Shown piece after piece: positions 27,410 through 35,773 of a stretch of DNA of 64,000 bases. A model generated the notes under the pieces. It was not told where the DNA came from and ran no database searches. It was given only the letters and a program-made list of their open reading frames with translations. Source of the DNA: Pseudooceanicola algae (GTDB lineage Bacteria > Pseudomonadota > Alphaproteobacteria > Rhodobacterales > Rhodobacteraceae); NCBI RefSeq assembly GCF_003590145.2, contig NZ_CP060436.1, forward strand, positions 1,646,001-1,710,000. The letters are read 5' to 3'. Made by a program: the position numbers and the translations under genes. How positions within the stretch are numbered: the first letter of the stretch is position 1; each line of letters starts with the position of its first letter.

Positions 27410-28426
27410 ATGCTCTTCAAGAAGCTTGCAATGACCGCGACGGCCGCCCTGGCCCTGACCGCGCCGGCGATGGCCCAGACCACGCTGACCGTGGCGAACT
27501 GGTTGCCGCCGACCCATCCGCTGGTCTCGGAAGTCATCGTGCCGATGACCGAACAGATCGAAGCGGCCACCGGCGGCAGCGTCACCACCAATATCCTGCC
27601 TGCCCCGCTTGGCCCGCCGCCGGCGCATTTCGACTTTGCCGTCAATGGCGTGGCCGATATCACCTTTGGTGTGCAGGGCTATTCGCCGGGCCGGTTCAAG
27701 ACCACCAACCTGGCCGAGCTGCCCTTCCTCGGGGATAGTGCCGAGGCCGTCTCGGTCGCCTACTGGCGCACCTGGGAAGAGATGCTGAAACCGGCCGGCG
27801 AATATGACGAGGTCAAGGTGCTGGCGGTCTTCACCCATGGCCCGGGCGAGATCTTCATCAAGGACGGTGACGTGACCGCGACCGATGTGCTGGACGGCAA
27901 GAAGATGCGCGTCGGCGGTGGTATCATTCAGGAAATCACCACGGCCCTTGGCGCCGTGCCGGTCGAAGGCCCCTCCTCCAAGGCCTATGAACTGCTGAGT
28001 CAGGGTGTCGCGGACGGGATCTTCTTTCCCTATGAATCCGTCAGCTTCTTCGGTCTGATCCCGCAACTTTCCCAAGGCATCTCGGTGCCCGGCGGGCTGT
28101 ATAACACCTCGTTCTACATCGTCATGAACAAGGCCAAGTGGGAAAGCCTGACGCCCGAGGAACAGACCCAGATCGACAGCGTGACAGGCGAGGCCCTGGC
28201 CCGCATGGCCGGGCAGATGTGGGACCGCGCCGATGCCGCAGGGATCGAAGCCATGAAGGACAAGATCACCGTGACCTCGGCCACCCAAGAACAGGCCGAC
28301 GCCTGGACCGCGGCGCTGGAACCCATCGTCGAGGCCAAGATGGCCGAGGTCGGTGAAACCGGTGTCGATGCGGCGGCGGCCTTGACCATGATGCGTGCCG
28401 AAATCGCAAAGGTCGCGGCTGAATGA
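27410..28426 (+). CDS. TRAP transporter solute-binding protein (DctP family)
   Basis: A 338-residue periplasmic protein. A signal peptide MLFKKLAMTATAALALTAPAMAQ is obvious. The DctP fold carries the usual substrate-carboxylate Arg in LDGKKMRVGGG. The ligand is an organic acid; given the neighbours, indole-3-acetate or a related aryl acid is the favoured guess. The ATG at 27410 begins the signal peptide. It overlaps the small permease start (ATGA). Confidence 0.9.
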   Translation: MLFKKLAMTATAALALTAPAMAQTTLTVANWLPPTHPLVSEVIVPMTEQIEAATGGSVTTNILPAPLGPPPAHFDFAVNGVADITFGVQGYSPGRFKTTNLAELPFLGDSAEAVSVAYWRTWEEMLKPAGEYDEVKVLAVFTHGPGEIFIKDGDVTATDVLDGKKMRVGGGIIQEITTALGAVPVEGPSSKAYELLSQGVADGIFFPYESVSFFGLIPQLSQGISVPGGLYNTSFYIVMNKAKWESLTPEEQTQIDSVTGEALARMAGQMWDRADAAGIEAMKDKITVTSATQEQADAWTAALEPIVEAKMAEVGETGVDAAAALTMMRAEIAKVAAE

Positions 28427-28962
28427 GCCCGAGCCCGGCAGAAACCTTTGCCAAGGGCCCGGAGACGGCGACGTCTCCGGGCCCCGGCCACCGGCGCTGG
28501 CCCCGCAAGGTGCTGGCAGTGGTCTGCGGCCTGCTGCTGCTGGCCATGATGGGCCTGACCGTGGTCGATGTGCTGGGGCGCTACATCTTCAATTCGCCGG
28601 TCATCGGGGCCACCGAACTGACAGAGATCCTGCTGGTGTCGGTGATCTTCATCGGCCTGCCGGCGGTCTGCCTGGACGACGATCATGTCACCGTGGACCT
28701 GGTTACCAGCCAGATGCCGGGCTGGATCCAGCCCTGGCGGCGCGCCCTGCTGGCGCTGGTTTCATCCGGGATCTTCGGCGTCGTCGCATGGCGGCTTTGG
28801 GTCTATGGCAACCAGATCGGCGGCTATAACGGTGTCACCAATTCCCTGCGCATCCCGGTCGCCCCTTTCGCCTGGCTCTGTGCGGCCTGTGCCGCCGTCG
28901 CGGTGCTTGTCACGCTTTACGTGGCGCTGCGCGATCTGCGCTCTGCGCTGCGCCGCCCCTGA
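28423..28962 (+). CDS. TRAP transporter small permease (DctQ family)
   Basis: A 179-residue inner-membrane protein with four predicted helices, for example VLAVVCGLLLLAMMGLTVVDV and the segment LLVSVIFIGLPAVCLDDDHV typical of DctQ. It pairs with the large permease for sodium-driven uptake of the acid delivered by the binding protein. It overlaps dctP by four bases and is followed by dctM after 9 bp. Confidence 0.9.
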   Translation: MSPSPAETFAKGPETATSPGPGHRRWPRKVLAVVCGLLLLAMMGLTVVDVLGRYIFNSPVIGATELTEILLVSVIFIGLPAVCLDDDHVTVDLVTSQMPGWIQPWRRALLALVSSGIFGVVAWRLWVYGNQIGGYNGVTNSLRIPVAPFAWLCAACAAVAVLVTLYVALRDLRSALRRP

Positions 28963-28971
28963 GGGATCCTC

Positions 28972-30276
28972 ATGTCCATGTCCTTTCTAGCCTCCTGGCC
29001 CACCGGTATGGTGAGCCTTCTTGTCCTGCTGCTGCTCGGCATGCCGATTTCCGTTGCGCTGACCCTGATCGGGCTGGGCGGTACCGTGGCCATCATCGGC
29101 TGGACGCCGGCCCTGTCGCTGCTTGGCACGACCTTCTTCGATCAGGGGCGCAGCTATTCGCTGTCTGTGCTGCCACTGTTCCTGCTGATGGGCAATTTCG
29201 TCGTCCAGTCCGGGATCGCGCGCGATCTTTATGACGCCGCCCATGCCTGGCTGCGCCACCGCAAGGGCGGGCTGGCCCTGGCCACGGTCATCGCCTGCGG
29301 CGGCTTTTCGTCGGTCTGCGGCTCATCGATGGCGACGGCGGCCACGATGACGCGGATCTCGCTGCCCTCGATGCGGCGTTTCGGCTATCCCGACGAGCTT
29401 TCCACCGCCTCGATCGCCGCCGGGGGCACCCTCGGCATCCTGATCCCGCCTTCGGTGATCCTGGTCTTCTACGGCATCATGACCCAGCAGGACATCGGCA
29501 AGCTGTTCCTGGCCGGGATCGTGCCGGGCCTTCTGGGCGTGCTCGGCTATGCCGCCGCCGTGGTGATTTCCGTCAAGTTCCGCGGGCTGGAACTTGCGAC
29601 CGAACCCAAGCTGCCGCTGGCCGACCGGCTGCGCGCCCTGAAGGGCACGGCCGGCGCCATCGTGCTGTTCGTCTTCGTCATGGGCGGTATCTACCTTGGC
29701 ATCTTCACACCGACCGAAAGCGCCGGCATGGGCGCGGCCGGTGCGCTGCTGCTGACGGTGCTGTCGGGCAAGTTCTCGGTCTCGACCGCCTTCGCGACAC
29801 TGTTCGACGCGGCCAAGACCACGGCAATGATGTTCTTCATCCTGTTCGGCGCGCTGACCTTTACCAACTACGTCAACCTTTCGGGCATGACGCGGGACAT
29901 CCAGACCTTCGTCACCAGCTTCGGAGACGGGCCGATGACCGTGATCCTGACCATCCTCGTGGTCTATCTGGTGCTGGGCTGCGTGCTGGAAGGGCTGTCG
30001 ATGATCATGCTGACCGTGCCGATCTTCTACCCGGTGGTCTCGGCGCTAGGTTTCGACCTGATCTGGTTCGGCATCTTCGTGGTGGTGATTACCGAGATTT
30101 CCTACATCACCCCGCCGGTGGGCATGAACGCCTTCGTGCTGCGCTCGGTGGTCAAGGATGTGGAACTTGGCACGATCTTCCGCGGCTTGCTGCCCTTCGT
30201 GGCGATGGACATCCTGCGCGTGGCCCTGCTGATCGCGGTGCCGGGGCTGGTGCTGTTCCTGCCCAATTCGATGTAG
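28972..30276 (+). CDS. TRAP transporter large permease (DctM family)
   Basis: A 434-residue inner-membrane protein with about twelve helices. Family segments are SVCGSSMATAATMTRISLPSMRRFGYPDELSTASIAAGGTLGILIPPS and EISYITPPVGMNAFVLRS. It is the transport subunit of the system. No regulator other than the divergent MarR is nearby. Two hairpins follow the stop. Confidence 0.94.
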   Translation: MSMSFLASWPTGMVSLLVLLLLGMPISVALTLIGLGGTVAIIGWTPALSLLGTTFFDQGRSYSLSVLPLFLLMGNFVVQSGIARDLYDAAHAWLRHRKGGLALATVIACGGFSSVCGSSMATAATMTRISLPSMRRFGYPDELSTASIAAGGTLGILIPPSVILVFYGIMTQQDIGKLFLAGIVPGLLGVLGYAAAVVISVKFRGLELATEPKLPLADRLRALKGTAGAIVLFVFVMGGIYLGIFTPTESAGMGAAGALLLTVLSGKFSVSTAFATLFDAAKTTAMMFFILFGALTFTNYVNLSGMTRDIQTFVTSFGDGPMTVILTILVVYLVLGCVLEGLSMIMLTVPIFYPVVSALGFDLIWFGIFVVVITEISYITPPVGMNAFVLRSVVKDVELGTIFRGLLPFVAMDILRVALLIAVPGLVLFLPNSM

Positions 30277-30292
30277 GCCAGCCTGATGAATT

Positions 30293-30350
30293 GCGGGCAG
30301 GACGGATCAGACCGCCCTGCCCGCCGGGTTTGCGGCCATGCCGCAAACCC
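30293..30350. terminator. Two consecutive hairpins between convergent genes
   Basis: The first pairs GCGGGCAGGACGG (30293-30305) with CCGCCCTGCCCGC (30312-30324), one mismatch. The second pairs GGGTTTGCGGC (30326-30336) with GCCGCAAACCC (30340-30350) perfectly. They lie between dctM and the opposing aldehyde dehydrogenase gene and probably stop transcription from both sides. No long T run follows. Confidence 0.6.
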
Positions 30351-30373
30351 CAAACCCGAAACCGAAGCCTGCT

Positions 30374-31894
30374 TCAGAAGAAGCCGAGCTTGTTGGGGTT
30401 GTAGCTGACCAGCATGTTCTTGGTCTGCTGATAGTGATCCAGCATCATCTTGTGGTTTTCCCGCCCGATCCCCGATTGCTTGTAGCCACCAAAGGCCGCA
30501 TGGGCGGGATAGGCATGGTAGTTGTTGACCCAGACGCGCCCGGCCTCGACCCCGCGCCCGAAGCGGTAGCAGGTGTTCATGTCGCGCGACCAGACACCGG
30601 CGCCAAGGCCGTACATCGTGTCATTGGCGATCTCCATGGCTTCGGCTTCGTCCTTGAAGGTGGTGACCGAGACCACCGGGCCAAAGATTTCCTCCTGGAA
30701 GACGCGCATCTTGTTGTGCCCCTTCAGGATCGTCGGCTGGATATAGTACCCTTTGGCAAGGTCCGCGCCCACATCGGCCGCCGCACCGCCCGTCAGCACC
30801 TGCGCGCCCTCTTCGACGCCGATCTGCAGGTAGGACAGGATCTTTTCCTGCTGCTCGGCGCTGGCCTGCGCCCCGACCATGGTGTCGGGCAGGCGGGGGT
30901 CGCCCTGCTTGATGGCCTTCACCCGTTCGATGGCACGTTCGATGAAGGCCTCGTAGATGTCTTCCTGGATCAGCGCACGGGACGGACAGGTGCAGACCTC
31001 GCCCTGGTTGAAGGCGAACAGCACGAAGCCCTCGATTGCCTTGTCGAGAAAGGCATCGTCCCTTGCCATCACGTCGCTGAAGAAGATGTTGGGCGATTTG
31101 CCCCCCAGTTCCAGCGTCACGGGGATCAGGTTCTCGGTGGCGTATTTCATGATCATCCGCCCCGTCGCGGTCGATCCGGTAAAGGCGATCTTGGCGATCC
31201 GGTTGGACTTTGCCAGCGGCGCGCCGACCTCGGCCCCGTAGCCGTTGACGATGTTCAGCACACCGGCGGGCAGCAGGTCACCGATCAGCTCGGCCAGCAC
31301 GAGGATCGCCGCCGGGGTCTGTTCGGCCGGCTTGAGCACCACGCAATTACCCGCCGCCAGCGCCGGCGCCAGCTTCCACGCGGCCATCAGGATCGAGAAG
31401 TTCCACGGGATGATCTGCCCGACCACCCCAAGCGGTTCGTGGTAATGATAGGCCACCGTATCCGCGTCGATTTCCGACATGGAGCCTTCCTGCCCGCGCA
31501 GCACCCCGGCGAAATAGCGGAAATGGTCGATGGCCAGCGGAATGTCGGCATTCATCGTCTCGCGGATCGGCTTGCCGTTGTCCCAGGTCTCGGCCGAGGC
31601 GATCAGGTTCAGGTTCGCCTCGATCACATCGGCAACCTTCAGCAGCAGGTTGGACCGTTCCGCGGCCGATGTCCTGCCCCAGGCCCCTTTCGCGGCATGG
31701 GCGGCATCCAGCGCCAGGTCCACGTCCGCCGCGCCAGAGCGGGCGATCTGGCAGACGACCTCGCCTGTGATGGGGGTGATATTGTCGAAATACTGCCCGC
31801 CGACCGGGGGCACGAAGGTGCCCCCGATGTAATTGTCGTACCGCGTGCGGAACGGCGATGTGAAATGGTCCGCGAATTGCACCATCTGGTTCAT
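30374..31894 (-). CDS. Aldehyde dehydrogenase (ExaC/AcoD-like)
   Basis: A 506-residue NAD-dependent aldehyde dehydrogenase. The catalytic Cys lies in [12 protein letters not shown], the Glu in [11 protein letters not shown], and the cofactor turn in FTGSTATGR. The sequence ([34 protein letters not shown]) resembles acetaldehyde dehydrogenases found with AcoR-type regulators, as here. It could also oxidise aldehydes of the neighbouring catabolic locus, but nothing in the sequence shows this. Confidence 0.92.
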   Translation of the reverse strand: MNQMVQFADHFTSPFRTRYDNYIGGTFVPPVGGQYFDNITPITGEVVCQIARSGAADVDLALDAAHAAKGAWGRTSAAERSNLLLKVADVIEANLNLIASAETWDNGKPIRETMNADIPLAIDHFRYFAGVLRGQEGSMSEIDADTVAYHYHEPLGVVGQIIPWNFSILMAAWKLAPALAAGNCVVLKPAEQTPAAILVLAELIGDLLPAGVLNIVNGYGAEVGAPLAKSNRIAKIAFTGSTATGRMIMKYATENLIPVTLELGGKSPNIFFSDVMARDDAFLDKAIEGFVLFAFNQGEVCTCPSRALIQEDIYEAFIERAIERVKAIKQGDPRLPDTMVGAQASAEQQEKILSYLQIGVEEGAQVLTGGAAADVGADLAKGYYIQPTILKGHNKMRVFQEEIFGPVVSVTTFKDEAEAMEIANDTMYGLGAGVWSRDMNTCYRFGRGVEAGRVWVNNYHAYPAHAAFGGYKQSGIGRENHKMMLDHYQQTKNMLVSYNPNKLGFF

Positions 31895-31998
31895 GATAGA
31901 TCCTCCTCTTTGACCGGGTCCTCCACCCGGTGCTGGATCTATCTGTAGCCGGGCTTGGTCCCCTGTCAGCCCGGGGGCCAGACCCGCGCCGGGCCATC

Positions 31999-32016
31999 TG
32001 TCTCAGGGATGAGACA
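31999..32016. promoter_or_regulatory. Perfect 7+4+7 palindrome upstream of aldehyde dehydrogenase
   Basis: TGTCTCAGGGATGAGACA has perfect arms TGTCTCA/TGAGACA around GGGA. It lies between the regulator gene and the aldehyde dehydrogenase gene, 105 bp upstream of the latter's start. An upstream activator site for the adjacent Fis-type regulator fits this position. Confidence 0.6.
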
Positions 32017-32042
32017 ATCGGACGGGGGATCAGGCGGGTCGG

Positions 32043-32972
32043 CTAACCTTGTTCGCCGATCCCAAGCCGCTTCATCCGCCGGTACAGGGTCGCCCGCCCG
32101 ATGCCGAGCGCCCGCGCCGCCTGCGATACATTGCCCCCCGCACGGGTCAGCGCGCGCATGACGGCGGCGCGTTCGGCCTTTTCAAAGCCCGTGGCGCCTT
32201 CTTCCCGGCCAAGGATATCCGGCGCCGGGCGCGGCACCAACCGCCCCACCGGTTCAAGCCCAAGCGCGCGGCGGGCATTGCGGGTGGCACCGATCACGAT
32301 GTCGTCCTTGTCCACCGCCAGCAGCATGGAGCCCGGATGATCGCCACTGTCGGCCACCACGATCCGCGCACCGGGGAAGGAGACACGAAAGAACTCGGCC
32401 TCTATGGCACGGGCCGTCTGATCGACCGTCGCCGCGATCAGACGGTTGAAGCCTTCTGTCTGATCCGCACGGGCCGAGGAAATATCCAGCGCCGCGACAA
32501 GCTGTCCGTCGGCCCCGAAGATCGGCGCGTCCATGCAGCTCATCCCGATGTTGCGGGCCAGGAAATGTTCGTCGCGGTGGATGGTGACCCGACGCTCCTC
32601 GGTCAGGCAGGTGCCGATGCCGTTGGTGCCCTCGGCCGCTTCGCTCCAATCCGCGCCGGGCGTCAGGCCCCAGTCGCAAAAGGTCGCCGCGTCCCCTTCG
32701 GTACAGCGCCGGTCCAGCACGATGCCCGTTTCGTCAGTCAGCAGCACCGCGCAGCCCGAGTCCCCGACCAGACCGAACAGTTGGTCCAGCTTCGGCGCCG
32801 CCACCTGAAGGAACCGATCATGGCGTTCGCGCCGCAGGGCAAGCGACGTGCCATCCAGCATCCGCGCCTCGGCAGCCCCACCCGGATCAAGCCCGTGCCG
32901 CTCCGCCGAACGGCGCCAGGACGCCGCAAGCCAGGATCGCGCCGCCGCCGAACCCGAGCCCACGGCACGCAT
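32043..32972 (-). CDS. GAF-domain, Fis-type HTH regulator (AcoR-like, no AAA+ domain)
   Basis: About 309 residues. A GAF sensor part (about 60-190; AVLLTDETGIVLDRR, EGTNGIGTCLTEERRVTIHRDEH) and a C-terminal Fis helix-turn-helix (ALTRAGGNVSQAARALGIGRATLYRRMKRLG) match AcoR-type activators, but the AAA+ sigma-54 ATPase domain usual between them is absent. It precedes the aldehyde dehydrogenase on the same strand and probably controls it. The start is uncertain: GTG 32975 and ATG 32972 lack a ribosome site, while GGAGGAG lies just before an in-frame ATT at 33005 that would add RHIDTV-type residues. Confidence 0.85.
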   Translation of the reverse strand: MRAVGSGSAAARSWLAASWRRSAERHGLDPGGAAEARMLDGTSLALRRERHDRFLQVAAPKLDQLFGLVGDSGCAVLLTDETGIVLDRRCTEGDAATFCDWGLTPGADWSEAAEGTNGIGTCLTEERRVTIHRDEHFLARNIGMSCMDAPIFGADGQLVAALDISSARADQTEGFNRLIAATVDQTARAIEAEFFRVSFPGARIVVADSGDHPGSMLLAVDKDDIVIGATRNARRALGLEPVGRLVPRPAPDILGREEGATGFEKAERAAVMRALTRAGGNVSQAARALGIGRATLYRRMKRLGIGEQG

Positions 32973-33049
32973 CACCGTATCGATATGACGCGTCTTTTCT
33001 GTAATGATCTCTCCTCCGCTGCCCTACAGATAATGGCTGCGGCGGCATC

Positions 33050-33067
33050 TGACAATTTGCCTTGTCA
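33050..33067. promoter_or_regulatory. Inverted repeat upstream of the AcoR-like gene
   Basis: TGACAATTTGCCTTGTCA has perfect six-base arms (TGACAA/TTGTCA) and a six-base centre. It lies about 45-80 bp upstream of the regulator start. It also contains TTGACA on the minus strand, so it may be part of a promoter instead. Confidence 0.35.
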
Positions 33068-33228
33068 ATATTTCCCGGCATTTTTCCCGGCAATCTTCCG
33101 GGCCGAGGGATCGCGCCTGCCCCGTCGGGACGGCACGGTTTTGCCGCCTCACAGCCGTTTGCATCGATATCCCGCCATTATCCCGCTTGACCCCGCAGCG
33201 GCCCCGCAATATGTCTCGGACCCGTTGA

Positions 33229-33302
33229 GCGGGTATGGTGTAATGGTAGCGCCCTAGCCTTCCAAGCTAGTCGTGCGGGTTCGATTCCCGCTACCCGCTC
33301 CA
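33229..33302 (+). tRNA. tRNA-Gly (anticodon TCC)
   Basis: Acceptor GCGGGTA pairs with TACCCGC, the anticodon stem CTAGC/GCTAG encloses CTTCCAA (anticodon TCC), and the T arm GCGGGTTCGATTCCCGC is standard. CCA is encoded at 33300-33302. Confidence 0.97.
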
Positions 33303-33372
33303 ACAATTCCCCGGATAGATGATCTGATGTGCCCCGTGTGCTGGCGGCGTCCCGTGCTGGTGACGTCCCGTG

Positions 33373-34617
33373 CTAGCGGGTGAAACGCGTTGCGCTATAG
33401 GGCGCGGGGTCGACATCTGTCGGCTCTCCCGACAGCAATTGCGCCACCAGTTCGCCCGTTGGCGCGGCCAGCGTCAGGCCCAGATGGCCATGACCGCAGG
33501 CCAGCATCACCGCAGGGTGACCCGGCACCGGGCCGATCACCGGAAGGCTGTCCGGGGTCGATGGCCGCAGGCCCATCCAGCGCTTTCCGGCCTCGGGATT
33601 CAGCCCCGGCAGGACGCCGCGGGCATGCTCGACCATCACATTGGCTCGCGACCAGCGCGGCGCGGCCTTCAGCCCGGCCAGTTCGACCTTGCCGCCGATG
33701 CGCAGCCCCTTGTTCATCGGGCTCATGTAATAGCCGCTGTCCACGACGCAGACCGGCCGGTTCAACACCAGACCCGGCGCCGGCAAGGTGGTGTTATAGC
33801 CGCGCTCTGCCTCCAGTGGCAGGCGCAGATCGAGACCACGAGCCAGCGCTGTCGAATGTACTCCGGCGGCGATCACCACCGCGTCATGCCGCCGCTCACC
33901 ACCATCGCCAAAGCGCAACCGGGCCCCCGCCGCCGTCCCTGCCGTGTCGACGGAACGGACATGACCCGGTTCGAACCGACCGCCTTCGCGCAGGTAATGG
34001 GCAAAGAGACGCCGCACGATCTGTTCGGGATCGACCGCCTGATAAACGTCGGTCAGATGATATCCGGCCGCATATTCCGCCGCGATTGCGGGCTCCAACG
34101 CGGCGATCTCCGCCTGATCCAGCGGTTCAAAGGGTATACCCCGGCGGGCCATCTCGTCCCATTCCGCATCCTTTGCAGACCGCGCGGTGGTATTGTGAAA
34201 GATATGCAAGGCCCCGCTCTTTCGGCGAAGGTCCAGAGCGGCCGCGCCGCTCAGCATCACTTCGCTGTCCGGGGTCACGCGGTGCAGCAGCGCCGAAAGC
34301 GCCTCTGTCACCTCGGCCACCCGCGCGGGGCGCGCGGCGCGCAGGGCCCGCAGACCCCAGGGCAGCAACCGGGGCAGATGCCCCAGGCGCAGCGACAGGG
34401 CCCCCTGCGGGTTCAGCAGCATTTCGGGGACACGGCGCAGCAGGCCGGGGGTGAATTCGGGGACAACGGCATAGGTGGCAAAGATGCCGGCATTGCGACG
34501 CGACGCGCCTGCGGCGGGGCCGTCGTTGTCGTAGATCACCACATCCGCGCCGCGTGCGCGTAGGGAAAGGGCGCAACTGACCCCGATCACCCCGGCCCCG
34601 ATTACTGCTACCTGCAT
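33373..34617 (-). CDS. FAD-dependent oxidoreductase, D-amino-acid dehydrogenase-like
   Basis: A 414-residue DadA/DAO-family flavoprotein. The N-terminal Rossmann motif is QVAVIGAGVIGVSCALSLRARGADVVIYD and the C-terminal FAD segment is GPVPGHPAVMLACGHGHLGLTLA. Such enzymes oxidise D-amino or secondary amino acids at the membrane or in the cytosol; the substrate is not readable. The start is ATG at 34617 with GGAAGAG upstream, preferred over a frame opening six codons earlier. It stands alone between tRNA-Gly and a 273-bp gap in which no supported gene was found. Confidence 0.88.
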   Translation of the reverse strand: MQVAVIGAGVIGVSCALSLRARGADVVIYDNDGPAAGASRRNAGIFATYAVVPEFTPGLLRRVPEMLLNPQGALSLRLGHLPRLLPWGLRALRAARPARVAEVTEALSALLHRVTPDSEVMLSGAAALDLRRKSGALHIFHNTTARSAKDAEWDEMARRGIPFEPLDQAEIAALEPAIAAEYAAGYHLTDVYQAVDPEQIVRRLFAHYLREGGRFEPGHVRSVDTAGTAAGARLRFGDGGERRHDAVVIAAGVHSTALARGLDLRLPLEAERGYNTTLPAPGLVLNRPVCVVDSGYYMSPMNKGLRIGGKVELAGLKAAPRWSRANVMVEHARGVLPGLNPEAGKRWMGLRPSTPDSLPVIGPVPGHPAVMLACGHGHLGLTLAAPTGELVAQLLSGEPTDVDPAPYSATRFTR

Positions 34618-34890
34618 CGTCTCTTCCGTCGTCAAGCGACTGTAGAAAACGGCAAATTTCGGCCCAACGGAAGCCTATTCGTAGGAGAAAGAAGGAAAAC
34701 CCGCCTTATCGGCTATGCAGATTGACCCGGCTTGTACGGCGGAAACCGCGATTGCTGAAATAGCAGTCACTGTTAGCGTCATCACCAAAAATTGCGCCGC
34801 CAAGGGAGCCGGTGCCCGGCATTCACTGCGCCCACCACTGCGTCCACGCCCCTGCCAATCGCGGGACTTCGCTCAGGGCGGCGCGGCACC

Positions 34891-35310
34891 TCAGAACCGG
34901 GGCGGGCGCTGGTTGTCGGGATAAGGCGCCGGTGGGGGTGCAGGCGGCGCCGGGGGTGGCGGAGGCGGCGCCTTGCGGGCGCCACCCGCGGCGATCCCGG
35001 CCCCGATGCCCTGCAGCAAGGCCGCGATCAGCCCGGCAGAGGATCCGGCCGCCGGAGGTTCGTGCGATGCCCTGTGCGCCATCGGGACCGGTCGGTCGAC
35101 ATTTGCCAGGGCTGCCAGCACCAAACCAATGCCGAAATAGGCCCCGCCGATCACCAGGGCGGCAAACAGCGGGCTTCGGATCTCGACCAGGTACAGCCAT
35201 GCGGCCCCGGTAAGGAAACCGAGGCCGATCAGCATCATCACGATGGCCCCGGCGGAATAGCCCGCCTTGCGCACTATCCGGGCCAGGGAATATTTCAGCG
35301 ATCCGAACAT
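34891..35310 (-). CDS. YqjE/holin-like small membrane protein
   Basis: A 139-residue protein with two hydrophobic segments (AIVMMLIGLGFLTGAAWLYLV and FAALVIGGAYFGIGLVLAAL) and a very Pro-rich tail (a run of Pro and Ala near the C-terminus). It follows a DUF883 (YqjD-like) gene by 7 bp, the same pairing as yqjD-yqjE in E. coli. These proteins are linked to membrane or ribosome association in stationary phase; here the function is inferred only from the pairing. The Pro-rich tail could contact another protein. Confidence 0.75.
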   Translation of the reverse strand: MFGSLKYSLARIVRKAGYSAGAIVMMLIGLGFLTGAAWLYLVEIRSPLFAALVIGGAYFGIGLVLAALANVDRPVPMAHRASHEPPAAGSSAGLIAALLQGIGAGIAAGGARKAPPPPPPAPPAPPPAPYPDNQRPPRF

Positions 35311-35317
35311 GATATCC

Positions 35318-35668
35318 TTAGCGCCGCGACATCAGCAGACCGACGAGAAAGCCGACACCGGAGGCAATCGCGACCGATGCGCCCGGATTTTCGCGGATCT
35401 TGCTTTCCGCCTGGGCATAGGCTTCGCGCGCCTGTTCCTCGGCCTTGAAATAGCTCGCTTCGGCGTCGCCTTTCAACTGCTCGGCCTTGGCACGGGCAGC
35501 TCCGGTGTAATAGCTTTTCTGCGCCTGTCCGTATTCCCCAAGCAGTTTTGTCAGCTCGGAGACATCGTTGCGCAGTTCACGCAACTGCGCCTGGACATCG
35601 GCGCTATCCGTCGGTCCGTTCGGGTTCTTCTCGTCAGCGCTCGTTTTCGCAATGCTGGCCTCGGCCAT
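35318..35668 (-). CDS. DUF883 family protein (ElaB/YqjD-like)
   Basis: A 116-residue protein: a long charged helix (QLRELRNDVSELTKLLGEYG, EASYFKAEEQAREAYAQAESKIRENPG) and a C-terminal glycine-rich membrane anchor SVAIASGVGFLVGLLMSRR. This is the DUF883 pattern; E. coli members are tail-anchored proteins binding ribosomes. It is the first gene of a pair with the YqjE-like gene. Confidence 0.88.
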   Translation of the reverse strand: MAEASIAKTSADEKNPNGPTDSADVQAQLRELRNDVSELTKLLGEYGQAQKSYYTGAARAKAEQLKGDAEASYFKAEEQAREAYAQAESKIRENPGASVAIASGVGFLVGLLMSRR

Positions 35669-35773
35669 ATCGACACCCTCCTATGAAACCACAATCTAAG
35701 GACTAACGGTGACCTCCCCTAAAGGGTTCCACATCCTTCGCTGCAGTGCAACGATTTCGCGCGCCCGTCCGGG

